From Acanthaster planci (Eukaryota > Echinodermata > Asteroidea > Valvatida > Acanthasteridae), in the NCBI RefSeq assembly GCF_001949145.1, contig NW_019091369.1, forward strand, positions 309,502 through 373,501: a DNA stretch of 64,000 nucleotides. Reading direction: 5' to 3'. The notes below the pieces were generated by a model that had not been told where the DNA came from, did no database searches, and worked only from the letters and a program-made list of their open reading frames with translations. Shown here piece by piece: positions 26,201 to 39,150 of the stretch. Every line of letters starts with the position of its first letter. Position 1 is the first letter of the stretch. The position numbers and the translations under genes were made by a program.

Positions 26201-27540
26201 AGGGTTGAATAGCCATTTAATTTGTACTTGGCTCTGGCATGTGTAATAAATGACAAGACTTTTAGTGTAGTTTGGATAACTAGCAAGATATTCATGTTAA
26301 AAATGCGTTCACGCGGCAGAACTTCAAAATTTCCGACGGAAACCTTCGTGACTACCAAAGTTATGCTTGAAACAATAAGAGAGTTTTGGCCTCCCTTCCT
26401 ATTCCCGATGTACCGATTAAAGCAAAGCAAAACAAAGCAAAATTGTACCGAAAATAGGCTGAGAATTTATGGCAAAAACTTTCAGAGACACAAATAAATG
26501 GATCGGAACCAGACCACTGACACTAAAAGCCCTCTCTCCCTGACTCGAAAGGACTATGCTTTCCTCTTGTCATTGAAGCAAAAAAACTTTTCCAAAAGGG
26601 TATAGCTACCTCATGCTGATTTCAGCTCACTTCATAAACTCCCGGTGCAGCAGATAAATGGCAAGACGGAAGCGCAGCTCCAGGAGCGCCCTCCGCCCAT
26701 TCATTTTAAGTGTGCTTTATTAAATAATTTTCCGTTGATTACGAGAAGGGTATGTTAGCGCGCTTTATTAGCCGTAACGACCGGCACTTTGGCGTATAAT
26801 GGTCCTTAAACACAGGAAGTGTGTCAAGTTGTATTAGGCTAGGCCGATGCCGGCCGTCGTTCCCGCTCTTAAGCCTTTTAAAGAAGTTGCAATGGTGATG
26901 GACGGCCCGGCATTTTGAAGGGTATACGGTTTGTGGAAAATCCATAATGCCATTCATTACGGTATGGGCGAATTCACCACACGAGCTGAGGGGTGGAAAT
27001 GGCGGGCCGTCGACACGCTCTCCGAAATAGTGCACCCGAGCTCCAAAGAAAGTCATTAAGCCATCATGCGGGTAGGGTCCGCATTAATTAAGTGCAAATC
27101 AAACCAAGATATTAGTAACATGCTTTGGCCATTTTCAACGTCAAAGTTTCTTAATAAAAACAGAAATATAAGGGGAATCTTTTGGTGCGTGGTAACTCAA
27201 GTTAAATCAGCACGATTAAGGACTGTACATTTGGATTGGGTCGAACAATTTTTTTCAATGGTCTTGATTATGGTCAAGTATGCTGTTGTTCTCATTTCCT
27301 TTCAAAATAAAGCCACAATTTTTCAATGTATCGATAAAATGGTTGAAAGCTTGATTTCAATTTTAAAAAAGGCTTTGTATACTTCAGATTTTTGAAAAGT
27401 TGTTGATTTCTTGTTTTTGAACAGTTTTTAACTGCTCGATATCCTTCAAACACAAAGGAATAAGTGTGGGTGGCGGAGTTTATCAAACCAATCTGCCAAA
27501 AATATTACGCCCAGATCACGTAAAGCCAAGCTTAATATGT
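23281..27540. other. Intergenic DNA upstream of the Hox5-like gene
   Basis: Mostly A+T-rich. Short CpG-bearing patches lie at about 24000-24235, 25670-25840 and 26650-27050. No recognisable coding exon, RNA gene or mobile element. Confidence 0.55.
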
Positions 27541-27940
27541 CATCCTGGCTAGGTCGGTTGGGTCCATGGACGCCAAGACCGAAGCTAGTAATTAAAGGTT
27601 GGCCGGGCGAGGTGCAAACACGCCTGGCCGCGTCACGCGAGGCGTGTCGAGGGGAGCATAAATTCTCACCTTGGGCTGGGTTGGGGCGAAGGCTCCCGTA
27701 CGCCGTCTGATCCCGGGGTCCCGTGGCCGCAAGGCTGGAGCTGGTTTATGGCCCGCAGGGGTTCCCGCGGTCCGAGTAGGGAGAAGTGGTGTTTGTCTAA
27801 GAGGACGGGTGGTCGGGAAGCAGACCCCAAAGCAGTACACGTCAGCGGTGCAAGGAAGTTGTCGTGCTACAGTCTATATCCAAAGAGTTGAGTGGTTGTC
27901 AGTTTGGAGATGAGATTCTACCCAAGTTGGTCCTGTGAGC
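27541..27940. other. CpG-rich block
   Basis: About 250 bp of dense CpG sequence (GGCCGGGCGAGG..., CCGCGTCACGCGAGGCGTG) followed by a G-rich stretch. Both strands carry open frames of about 80 codons, as expected from the composition. No protein is recognised. It is a candidate unmethylated island or enhancer on composition alone. Confidence 0.3.
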
Positions 27941-28686
27941 GAGAGAGAGGGGGGAAAGAGACCTCAGCGGCTGTGGTGATCAGAATGCTAGGAATGAACT
28001 CGAAGAGCAAAAGACTATTGAGTATAGGGGCCCTCTAGCGTGCAACATTCCAACCAGCGGACAATTTTGTATGCGTGTCCATAAGTGATTCCTGAAGCTG
28101 CGGAAGCTTCCTATGCTAATATACACAGCTTGCAACAGTAACACACGACAACACTGTACCGTGGCCTAACCAGTCAGTAGGTAGGGTGGGACAATGGAAA
28201 AAAATGATGGGAACAAAGATGTCTGCCAACACCACCATCGGCGAAACCAAATGTACCAAGAAGTGTCACAAAAGGCCCAGATCCCGAAATATGAATCCTC
28301 TCGAAAAAAAAAACCCGCCAATGCCAAATAGACGTCAGAGAAGAAGGAGCCGATGAAATATTGCAGTCTTTTGTATTTGTTTTCAAAAGGTTTTTTCTTC
28401 ATCCACGCGTGACGACCGCTCCCCTTTCACCCGGTTGCAGGTTCAAAAGAACCCGTTCATCATTAGTAGTGAATATGGAAAAATTCTGTGGCTTCAGTTG
28501 TGACTCTTTACAAAGAGACACAATATCAAACGCCCACGCAGGCCTACTCAAGTAAGATGACTTTTTTTGTACAGAAACATATGGTAGAAATATTATTACT
28601 CTTAATATTCGTACATCGTTTATCAACAAAATCGTTTGAATCAACTGATTACAACTGATGCTACAGGAGAAAGTTTGTCACTTTCA

Positions 28687-28985
28687 TCATTTTATCACCA
28701 CCACCAAACCCAAACATTCACCACCGATATCACAGAATCTCGAATTTTGACCCGACATCTCCACAACACCGCATCGCTTTCACCAAGGCACCACCAATTC
28801 ACCACCGTCATGTCCGTCATCACCACAACACACACCATCACCATCATCACCAACACACACCATCTCAACATCACCAGCTACCGAACACCGCCGGCAACTC
28901 TGTCTCAATAGTCGTCACCACCACAGGCACCATCAATGCTTTTCACCTCAACACCACAAACACTTAAACACAACATGAATGCCAG
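28687..28985 (+). repeat. CAC/CAT-rich imperfect microsatellite region
   Basis: Nearly 300 bp dominated by CAC, ACC and ATC triplets with interruptions, including CACACACCATCACCATCATC. It is strongly strand-asymmetric, with almost no G on the plus strand. The open frame over it reads Thr/His/Ile-rich sequence and is a product of the repeat. Confidence 0.8.
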
Positions 28986-31900
28986 TTCTCATCTAAAGAA
29001 GTCAACCCGCATGCACCCTCTAGGCCGTCCGAGTTAACTTTGTCCCCCCTAGTACATCCGATTTGTATTCAAACTGTACATGTTTCATCATCGTTGCTTC
29101 ATCATCTGTCACCATCAGTCCACGAACAAATTCCAAGGGTTGCAAAGGGAGGAAACAAGGAGAAAAGTTATTTCCTGAAGGAGGATTGATATTCAGGGTC
29201 CTCTCCAGCTGGGTCATGGAAGTCTCGTCCAAGCATCTTGGAGTCGCGCCCCCTCCGTGTGACGGTCTCTCCCGGTCAAAATGAAATATTTATCGGGGAG
29301 TGTGAATTCGAAACACGCCGGGCAACGTCGAGCCCCCCGACTCTCCCCGCGGACTCCAAAAACAGCAGCTCATTAGATGTGTAAATTGCCTTTTCATGTA
29401 AATGGCACCCATTCGCAAGTCCCCGACCCCCCGAATTTGACATATTTGAAATTTTAAAGTCTGTGCATGGTTTCGCCAATAATTACTTGTGATCCCCGGA
29501 AGGCGGTGCGATGAATACACGATGCTCTGACGACGGTAACTCCATTTTTTTTTTAAATCTCGACTTGCAAAGTTTACTAACAGTGAAAAGAAGCAACTTG
29601 AATTTTTTTTTTATCAATATGTATTCAATGCAGGAATAAAACCCAATGCAGCATTTACCACTTTAGTCTGCTGGTGTTAGGCGATACGTCGAGCGCCATT
29701 TTTACTTATTTCGCTCTGGTATTGGTACTGACTTTCGAATTGACATGACTGACCGTTGTACAAGGGTGCTCGAAAAACTCTCCTTTCTATTCAATGTCAC
29801 AGAAGTTGGGGGGTGAATTTACTGAGATCAATAGACTAAGGACAGTATATTCTTTTTGAATTAATAGCCTGGAGACCATTTGTCACCGTGTATATACACA
29901 TTTAAGACTACAGCCTCGGCTTCAGTTCGTTAAATATAACTACAAACATAAGACCACTTCTATCCCACTTGACTGAACAATTTGACTTTTGAAATGTTCA
30001 AAAGTCTATTCATTGGGGAAAAAACGACACTATTTCAGTGATACTTGCCTCAAAAATTGTCGTCTGCAGGTTTCCGCTGTACAATTATTCACCGAAGTCG
30101 GGCTACACCACACATGGCTACATAAGAAAAGTAGCGGTATGCGGCTATTGTGCCGTGCTGGCCTCACGTCCAAAGAAATATAGCTCTAACTCACCAATTG
30201 ACAAAATTAAGTTATTAGGCCATCTGTGTCGACAGTTCACGACCTGGGCAATTCAGGATCCTGCGAGCGAGGAATACGCCCGCGATGAAGTCACATCGGT
30301 GGCGCAGAATATAGCCCGCAATGTGTGGCCGCATAACAAGATGTACTTGTGCGAGGAAGGATTTATGTCGGAGGGCGGGAACGGGTGAGAAAAGATTCAT
30401 AGAAATTGAAGTGACTTTTTTCCCCCTTGTCCCTTTCGAACTTGGTGTATATTTTATTTCACGTCTGTTTTGGTGCCATCAGAGAACTGGGGCTGACGTC
30501 GCCGAGCCGAATGTGCGAAAAAGGCGAAACACGCGCGTCAATTTGTGCCGGTTCGGTCGATGATAGAAACAGCTGAAGGGCTAGAGCTTTGAAATGCATG
30601 GGAAAACCAGGTTTATAGATGAGACATCTGATGGATCTTAAAAACAAAGCCAAAAGAAATTCAGGTTGTGTTAAAAAAAATCCTGGTGTCCATGTACATG
30701 TATGTGCCAGTTCAGTCGGTTGAGAAGCCACTTTTTGCTATCACCTACTAAGAAAGAAACGATTTGTCACAGAAAATGACTGCCTCAATCTGCATAAGAA
30801 GAATAGGGGTACAAGCAGCTGACATTTTGACCATCGTTGGCAGAAAGTCAATTCATGCCTGCTTTCCCATCGAACATAGCTCAAAGAGGGAGTACTGTCT
30901 TATCTTTACTTGGATGTTCCCCGCATCACCATAAAATGCACTCAAATACGTACCATGTTGAACGTGTTGGAATGAAGTGTCTAAAACATTATTTGCCACT
31001 CACTTTAATAAACAGAACATAAAATACATTGAGGTACTCTGCAGTTAGCATGTATGCTTTTTGGTATGTCCAACGTTTTGAAGTGCTCCCAAGGAATTTT
31101 ACTTCAAACGGAGAGAGGCACATCTTTAGTCTCGTCTTCCCCTGCTATTCTTATAGTCACCCAAAACTTCATATTTGTGAGAAACAAACAAGAGAATGAA
31201 CAAAAAAAGGAAACAACAACAACGAACAGCGATGAAATTTCGAAAGTTGCTGTATTCAGCTTGTTATTGACACCAATAATATTTTATTGCCCTGAGTACG
31301 AGTGAAAAATATCTGTATTTGTGTCCATCGACTGATAACGCGTAAAGCACACACTTCGATTTTTGGTATTGCCTAAAATGGGTGGATCCAAGGTTGAAAA
31401 CGGAAGACTTTAATTTCTAGGTAAAAACAGCCAAAAGTTAACAAAAAAATTAAGACGCCTCATTTTCTTTCAAGAGGACTATGCAAAAATAAGTGGGAAG
31501 ACCGACATAATGGCACACATGATCACAGACAAACATGGTAAGTGTTGACAATCTCAGAAATGGCCTTTCCTTTAAAATACCAATTATATCGTATAATGAC
31601 ATGGCGGCGACCTATACAAAGTGGCACCTTGCCCATTCCCGCCTCTTTTTTTTTTTTTTCCTTCTCTCCCTCTTCCCCCTGCAGATCTCGATAGATCAAT
31701 GTCTGTGACTCACCACAGCGGCGAACGGGAATGAATAATGTCGTTTGGGAGTAACCCGCCAACTACTTGCTTATTTTTCGTCCCAGACACCAAGCCAGTA
31801 AACTAAGCGCCCATTGGCCTTCTTACATCATGCATTAGCTGGCTGATTAGAGGGGTGAGCAGTGATAAATGTTCCCGCTCATCTCCTTATAAATAATAAC

Positions 31901-34900
31901 TTCGGAGTTTTTTCTCTCCCCTTCTCCCATCCCAAGCTGCGATATGAGAGAGCATCCAGGGTGCTCACTGTAGCGGGACTAACTGCCCATTGTTGGCATG
32001 CATACGCGAGCCGGCCGAGGTTCAACCATGCATGTCCAGCGAGCCGATGGAACACGGTACATCCAGAATGTCACGCTTCCGCAGCTCAGGCTAATTTCTC
32101 GCTAAAATAAACCTCTTCAACCAAGACACGCATTTGCATAATAAGCTTACTTTACCAGCGCTGAAGACGTTTCATTTGTTTGTTTCCTTTGGGTTGTTTG
32201 TGTTTGTTGTTTTTTTTAAAGACAACATTTTCAAATATGGAATATCTTTTATCTTCGACTTCTTGACGTCAGTGAAAAGTCAGTGAATTAGATCAGATTG
32301 AGGTAAGATTTTGTAAAGAGTATCATATTACCTTTCAAAAACAACTTGGATAATTTCTTGCTTACATTTTCTGCCAAATAAAAAAAAATAAAAGAGAAAA
32401 GTTACATTTAAATTATTTCATACTTCGGTGGAAGATCAGCAGACTTGCCTTAATGCTTTCCAATTTTAATTTAACCAAGCCAACGTTTGGACACCATGAC
32501 ACAGACCTACCGTGTGAGTTTAAAATGGGTGATTTCACACGTATTAGAAAACCACTTCACTGCACATTTTTGCCTGCCAAAATGAGACAGTCGGCCAACA
32601 TGGTGGCGCTAAGCACGCAAGTGAAAGGCTTGGATAGAGACAGGGAACCAGAGGAGGTTGCTTCGTGTTTTGCCTCCAGAGTGCACTTGCTAAGAGGTCA
32701 AGTCAGTGGGTGGTTGTTTCCTTCATCGCCTGCTCCTATTGAGGCTAACCTCCGCCTTGTCGAGGAGTAAATCACAAACCAGACACCGCAGCTAGCTCGC
32801 CCTGCCGACACACTCTGTCGTTTGACTGTCCCTTCCCCCCTCCACCGGCCAGCCTCTCCCCTGTTGGCATCGACGGCCATTCTGTGGAAGGCCTCAAATT
32901 TGGACAATAGAAGGGGGAGTATGATACTACAGCGTTAACCGGTCCGCCAAATCCACACATTTTAGACGAGAAAAGCGGCAACTTATTCAATGTTCAAAAG
33001 AGCTGGTTCAACTCCGGCTTCACTGTGTGAAGCAGCATCAGAAACGACTGGAGAATTAGAACAGCACAAGCAGACCGTTTAACAGACAGCCTCTAGAAGC
33101 CATGTCAAAGTCTCGTTTCAATAGGCGTGGTTGACACACCAGGAACCTGAACACTCATGAGAGTCATCTTTTACCAGGGGCTACCAAGGGAGTTTAAATG
33201 ACTCGCGTTCGTTATTTTTTTGATCAAATTAGCCAGAGATATCAACATGATTTTAGTCATTATCCTCCCGAATGTTCAGTGTTTTGTATTAAGTGTGACA
33301 TAACTTATAAAACTCGGGGTTATTTTTGTTGAAGTTACTGTCCGTGAAATTTGACGACGACGATTAAGCTCTTATTAATTACAGCTGATCGTGAGGCACT
33401 TTTTTCGATATATCAAGAACACTAACCGAATCTTGACCTAGGGTTTCAGAATCCTCTACCTCTCCCAATTAGCAGTGCAGAAACAGCCGCAGGGTGTGAA
33501 CGACCCATCCCATGGCACGGAACAGTCGTCCAGGAAGTTTGTAAGATATTACTGAAAGTTGAAGGGATAGAGCGAAGTTGGGAGCGTGATTGTCTCTTGC
33601 CAGGCGCATAAATCTCTATTTGCGGACTGGCTTCATCCTCCGTAATGATGAGAGATGGACAGGCCGAGTTAATAAATGGGACGCACGACTGGAATGGAGG
33701 TCGCGGATTGACGAGTGGATACTTTTTGTTGTTGTTTGCTCATGGACTAGGGAGTGTCTCATTTGAGGTAAGCTCCTTTTCGAGTTGTAGTCGTATCCCT
33801 TACTATGGAAAGGCTGAAACGGGCGTAACCAACGCGCAAAAGTGGTGTGTGGAGTGCATGCCCCACACTGGTCTTGTTAGCGTACATGTCGAGATAAGAC
33901 TCAACACTGCTATGGTTGCATGTGTTTCATTCTTTTTTTTTTCATGGTAAATTTATACTCAAAGCCAAACACTGGAGGGCGCACTTGTAAATGTATTCTT
34001 GGTTTGTTACGGTTGATTTTTTGGATAATTGTGCTTCGAGGGCATGACAAAATGCCCATGCTGATGTTACAGCACATTTCCTCGTGTATGAGTACACATA
34101 CTTTTTGTGCAACGCTTTTTGAAATATTATGTTCGCAAGGTTACTGAAGAATTTCTGTAAACTTTGTTATTCGATGAAGGTAAAAAAGTTAATTGTCTAC
34201 CAAACCACTCAAGCCCAAAGTAAGATTTGGGTTAGCAACCGGATGCAGATGTGCAGAACTCAAGTCAAAGTTCCCCTTCCGCGGCCTTTGATAAAATGCA
34301 TAAACCAGCCAACAAAATGATTCCTCTGAAATATGCCCAATCGCCTGAGGGTTTAGCCTTCGGATGAAGAGAGATAAAGGAATTTGTTGAATGGTAAAGT
34401 CAGACTTTAATAAGGATGAGAAAGTCTGTCTTTATATCACTTTTCTCGTGCCGTTTACATGGACTGAATTAGGAGAGGTTTCCACCACATTGTAACTTTT
34501 ATGCGTACGCAGAGATGAAGGTTGTCCAAGACAATAGAAATGCGCATTTAAAGCATAACCAGATTGAGACTAATACAGGCCTATAATGTAATTTAATGTG
34601 GATTCAAAAGACACCGCACTTGTCATCCAGGTTTAGGTCTGGTTCGGTCCTAGCAGTTTTAACGTCGTTTTTCATTGTCCTGTAATCTATGTGTATTGTT
34701 ATTACATTCAAATGGCGACTTATTGTTCCCGGGGGAGCCGGCTTGATCGGGTTTCACGTTTCTGACTCGCCTCTTCCGCGAAGGGCTAGGTGGCCAGTCC
34801 GTCTTCCTCTTGATGGTCTTGGAACAAATACCTATCCTCTGCCTTCACGAAAAGATTTGTGATGTTACTTATTCGCTACGCTCGGAAGAGCCGATTATCT

Positions 34901-37900
34901 TTGAGATCAAAATCCTTACTTGTCCGTATAGTCAACATTTTTAATTCTAAGTACGCCGACTGGCTGTAACATTTTATTTTTGTCCCTGGGGTCCAATCTG
35001 GTACGACAGTGGGCAGAAATGTCAGGCTTAGTGGTGCGAGAGGAAAATAAAAGACTACCGTCTTGAGCAGGGAAGACGACGATCCCATTACGAAAAAAAC
35101 CTCCAGGCCAAAATCCAGAAGCTATTAATATTTAGGCACACAAGAAAAAAAAACCAACCAACAAACAAAAAAACCAAAACAAACAAAATTAATTTTAGCT
35201 ATCAGACAACTGAACAATTACGTGTTGGTGAAGCCTGTTTTTCCTGTAACTCATTCGTCATTTCACTTTCTTCATCAAGTTGAAGCGGGGTGGCATTTAA
35301 TATTGTTTCCGTTCAGTGTAAACCTAAGAGGATCCACCGTGAAAACGTGTGACATTTGGGTCGTGATATCTGCCTGTTTGGCTTGCAAGACTTGGTAAAA
35401 TAGAGGTCGACCAGATATACGATCAGTGGCAGGCTGTTGGGGGTTGCGTGCCGTGCACCGTGTGTACATGACCCCCTGACAGCCGTCTCGACGCCCGCCG
35501 TTCGCGGCTCGGCCTGAAGTCATCTCAAGACGAACCGGATATGCGGTACTCGTAAGCGTGCCCCCGCCAATTGCGACCCCCATGCGCGCTACATATCGCC
35601 GGGGGCCTAAAGCTTTATGTCCGTATTCGTTCCACTCGTTCGTTTACTTTCTGTTTTCTTTTCTTTCTTTCTTTTTTTTTTTCTTTATTTCGCTCCTCGG
35701 CCGCGTCTGGCCCGCCAGGAACCATACAGATCGTCATATTTCGATTTAGTGAACCCCGGTTTCCATTATTATCCGGAGTTAACCTGGTCTTTCATGAGCA
35801 GCGGCAGTTAAAAGATGCAAGGTCTTGTTGCTTACCGGAACATCGAGGACGTAATAGCCCGACTAATCGTCAGTTATGCCCTGGCCCCGTGTTGCCGGCG
35901 GTGATCGCCTCGCTGTGGCAGGTTCGTCTCCCTCGCTTGGTGAAAATAAGCCGCTCTTATTGCTTAGTGAAGAATTATACCCATTAAAATGGTGTGGAGA
36001 TTGTTACAAATGGAGTTGTCTTTTGGAATTGATATTGATTCATCCCCTTCATTTAGGTCCAGCTCATCATTGTTGGGCAATCTGTATTCATTATACGTGT
36101 GCCTACGCTTGCAACAACTGAATGAATTAAGCTAAAAGGCTGTTCATCTTTGGGGGAAAATTGAATTTTAATACAACGCATTATTATCAATCTATGACGG
36201 AAAAATGAAGAAGCTTCACAATTTAATATTGGCTGGCTACGATGTCTTAACTGAAATTTATTCTTTCATTCTAACAGTCACAAATAGTTGTCTTCCCGAG
36301 GATTGGATAAAGAGTTAAAAAGTACCCTGCTGTTATCGACTACATTTGCATTGTTTAAAGTTTTCGACTGTTTAAAGCATCAATTTCCAGATGTATTGTT
36401 CTTTTTTCATGTTATTATTTGTTTTTATTTTCATGAAAATATGAACAGCGAGGTTGCGATGGTTGCGTTTGGTACTTTTCATGGTTTTTATGTGTGCGGA
36501 GAGAATTTGTGTCGTCATTCGACGGAAAATAATATTGATATTTGCTTCTCTCAAACTTGCGCGATTTGCATGACTATATCTCGAACTCCAGTCTCCATGC
36601 ACCCCCCCCCGAACAGACGCTGAGCTGCCTCAGTTGATGACACCTGATTGATGGCGCGTTGGTCCAGTCGGCGCCTCGCTATCTACCGTGGCTTGATGAG
36701 AGAGCCATGATGATGCGCACTGCTGGGCCCTAGGCTTTTCTTTCGAATTTTTTTCCCTGCTTAGCTTTTTCTGGTATAATATCACATCCTCATCCGAGGT
36801 GTTGGCGCCTGTCGACCAGTCGAGAGTGCCAAAATCCCCTTGTGGGCCGGGAACCGATTTGAAATCTTTCTTCCTCGAAACGCCATTTCCCTTTTCTTAG
36901 GGGGGGGGGTGGTTGACATTACACCAGCTATATAGATGGCCGTAAGCAGCTCAGCGCAGTTTGAGTGCAAAACTGTTTTGGAATGACATGTAGGTTTGTC
37001 AAGGTACTTGTTATTTGCCGCCGGACAAGACTAAACACATCAAGGTGTTGGAAGTCGTGACCTTCCACACGCGGTTAGTAGACGGATAGATTTGCATTTT
37101 GCGCTGCGTCCCCCGAATACATTTACATTGTAACAGTTGCATGGTGTAATGGGTCCATTAATTCGGTATAACAGGGGCAATTTATAAGCCAAATAAAAAC
37201 AACCACCCCTTAAAAAAAGCGGGTTTTGCGATGCAATCAAATAAGTGCAAATGTATTCAACAGTATTAGGCCTACTCAAAAAATTTGTTTTCTTCACAGG
37301 CCCTCAAAAATGGGCAATCGTGGTTTGACGCATTTACCTGTTGTTGGTCAAAATGTCATGGGCCTGTAAATTCCTCAAAAACCCGATTGTCTCTTATTCA
37401 GAATTTATGAACATTGCCGCGTAAAACAAGCCAACCGCCAGGTACAACATTTTCTCTTTTTTCTCTCCTTTTATGTCAAGTGTGACTCCATTTGGGTCAG
37501 TTAAGGGCCAGCAACGGGGGTATAATCAACAGTTGCGCTGCTAAAGAAGTGATAATCGCCGACACGTCAAGTTGGAAATAAAGCGATTACAAATAAGTCG
37601 TAAATCTACTACCCCAACGCGTTCGTTAAAAAGGGGGTAAACGAGAATGTTATTATTAGGGGCCCCATGCATATTGGTTCAGGCATTTTTCACTGAGGTC
37701 AGATCTATACACCTGACATTAACAACACCATTGGGTGATTAATTAAGCATGTGCCATTGTCAAAGGAACGAAAAACAGGAAACTTGGTGGGAAAGAAAAC
37801 TGACAAGGTGTTAGTAACTGCTAAGAGCAACGGTGTACGCGGGAAAGGCATGATCGCAATAATACATCGGGAACAAGGTTGATATGAATCTTGTTTTGTT

Positions 37901-38240
37901 TTAAGGCATCGCATTAAATTGGATTATTAACTTTTGGCCGATTGGTTGATTTAAGAAGTGTCCTTCTTATATGTGTTTCTCAACCAGGTTATAATTAGGA
38001 AGTTAATGTGTCTTGCAATAAAACAAGACAGAGGGGGTACCTCTTGTGATCTGAACACATTGATTGTACATTACCTTCCACCGAAAATGTCTCAAGTTTT
38101 TTCCTAATAATTTTGTCCCAGGGTACATTCTTGCGGGTGCTCCTTTTGAAATTATTAGAAAATACCTGATGACAGGATAACAAGGAGTTTCATTTTACGG
38201 ATACTGTGAGGCCACACCGGCTTCTGCGATTTTCACTCTT
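28986..38240. other. Intergenic DNA with scattered GC-rich patches
   Basis: No coding exon recognised. GC- and CpG-richer patches lie near 29230-29420, 30220-30560, 31940-32100, 32690-32900 and 35450-35610. Pyrimidine tracts occur at about 31644-31681 and 35640-35695, and C- or G-runs near 36602 and 36901. Open frames up to 138 codons (35571-35987) have no domains. Confidence 0.5.
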
Positions 38241-38336
38241 GAAAAGTTAACAAGTCATCAATAATGCATTGAGCTCAGAACTCACAGCGAAGCTGACATA
38301 GAAAGCTACGGAAATGAAGATGGGGTGAGGGCTTAC

Positions 38337-38530
38337 CTTGTTTGGATGAATGGTACCAACCGATGCTTGCTGAACGAGAAGGCTTGTCTGACTGAATGTT
38401 CTTCCTTGACTCGACAGCAGCAGATGTCTTGGGCTGCCTCGACGCCTCTTCTTGACCAACTTCTTTCCCTCACTGCTGATGATGCTCTGCCGCTGCTGCG
38501 GGTGACGTGCTCTCTCCCAGGACCCTGCGT
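38337..38530 (-). CDS. Candidate internal exon of an unknown transcript
   Basis: On the minus strand a 194-bp interval is bounded by an acceptor-like TTTTCATTAG (ending 38531) and a strong donor, AAG|GTAAGC (intron from 38336). It is open in one frame for all 64 complete codons. The predicted peptide is basic and glutamine/serine-rich, with GKKLVKKRRRGS in its middle and ending HPNK. It sits at the edge of a CpG-rich block. I recognise no domain and no partner exon. The GC content makes an open stretch of this length fairly likely by chance, and the antisense frame is also open, so this is only a candidate. Confidence 0.25.
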
Positions 38531-39150
38531 CTAATGAAAAGTCGCTGTTACCCGTCCGTGCGGAACCTCCGATTTAATTGCCTTACACCGAGAAAAGTCC
38601 CCGCAGGACACGGCGGAGGATGGGGCTCGCCCCGTTCGGCTACTCCGATCGCCTGGCCAACCAGTGGATGAGATGGGCTCGATAACTTCGAGATGCGCGC
38701 GTCCAGGACTCCAGGGAGTCTCCTACCTCATGCGTGTAATTGAGCGATAAATGTCCCGTCAGCGGAGCTGTGCTCAGTCGTGCGGTTTTGGGTTTGTTTT
38801 TCCGAATCTCTCCTTGTCTCTGATTTCCTTGGATTTTTTTTCCTTCCTCTTTTTCCTTCTCTCTCGACAGGGCCGTAGATGTGTCAAGAGGCTAATCGTT
38901 TCGCGTGTAACTAATCTAATCCGGCCTGTGTTGACTGTAAGCGAGCCGGGTTTGGTAAACACGTCTCCGATACGGGCCGTGGCCGGGAATGAATTAGCTC
39001 ACCCGGCCGGCTCAAAGCGGCGTTACACCGGGGAGAGGAACGGGATCGAAGGGCGGAAATCGCATCGCTTGGCCACATTGTTTCGCGTATTGCTCTGCAG
39101 ATCGTCTTTCCCCGAGTTACATTAATAAAAATGCAGCCCACAGTGCGCAC
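38531..39150. other. CpG-rich block next to the candidate exon
   Basis: About 600 bp with many CpGs and higher G+C than its flanks, interrupted by a pyrimidine tract at about 38800-38870. It directly adjoins the exon-like interval 38337-38530 and could be an upstream promoter region or enhancer for a transcript containing it. Frames up to 124 codons on the plus strand show no domain. Confidence 0.3.
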
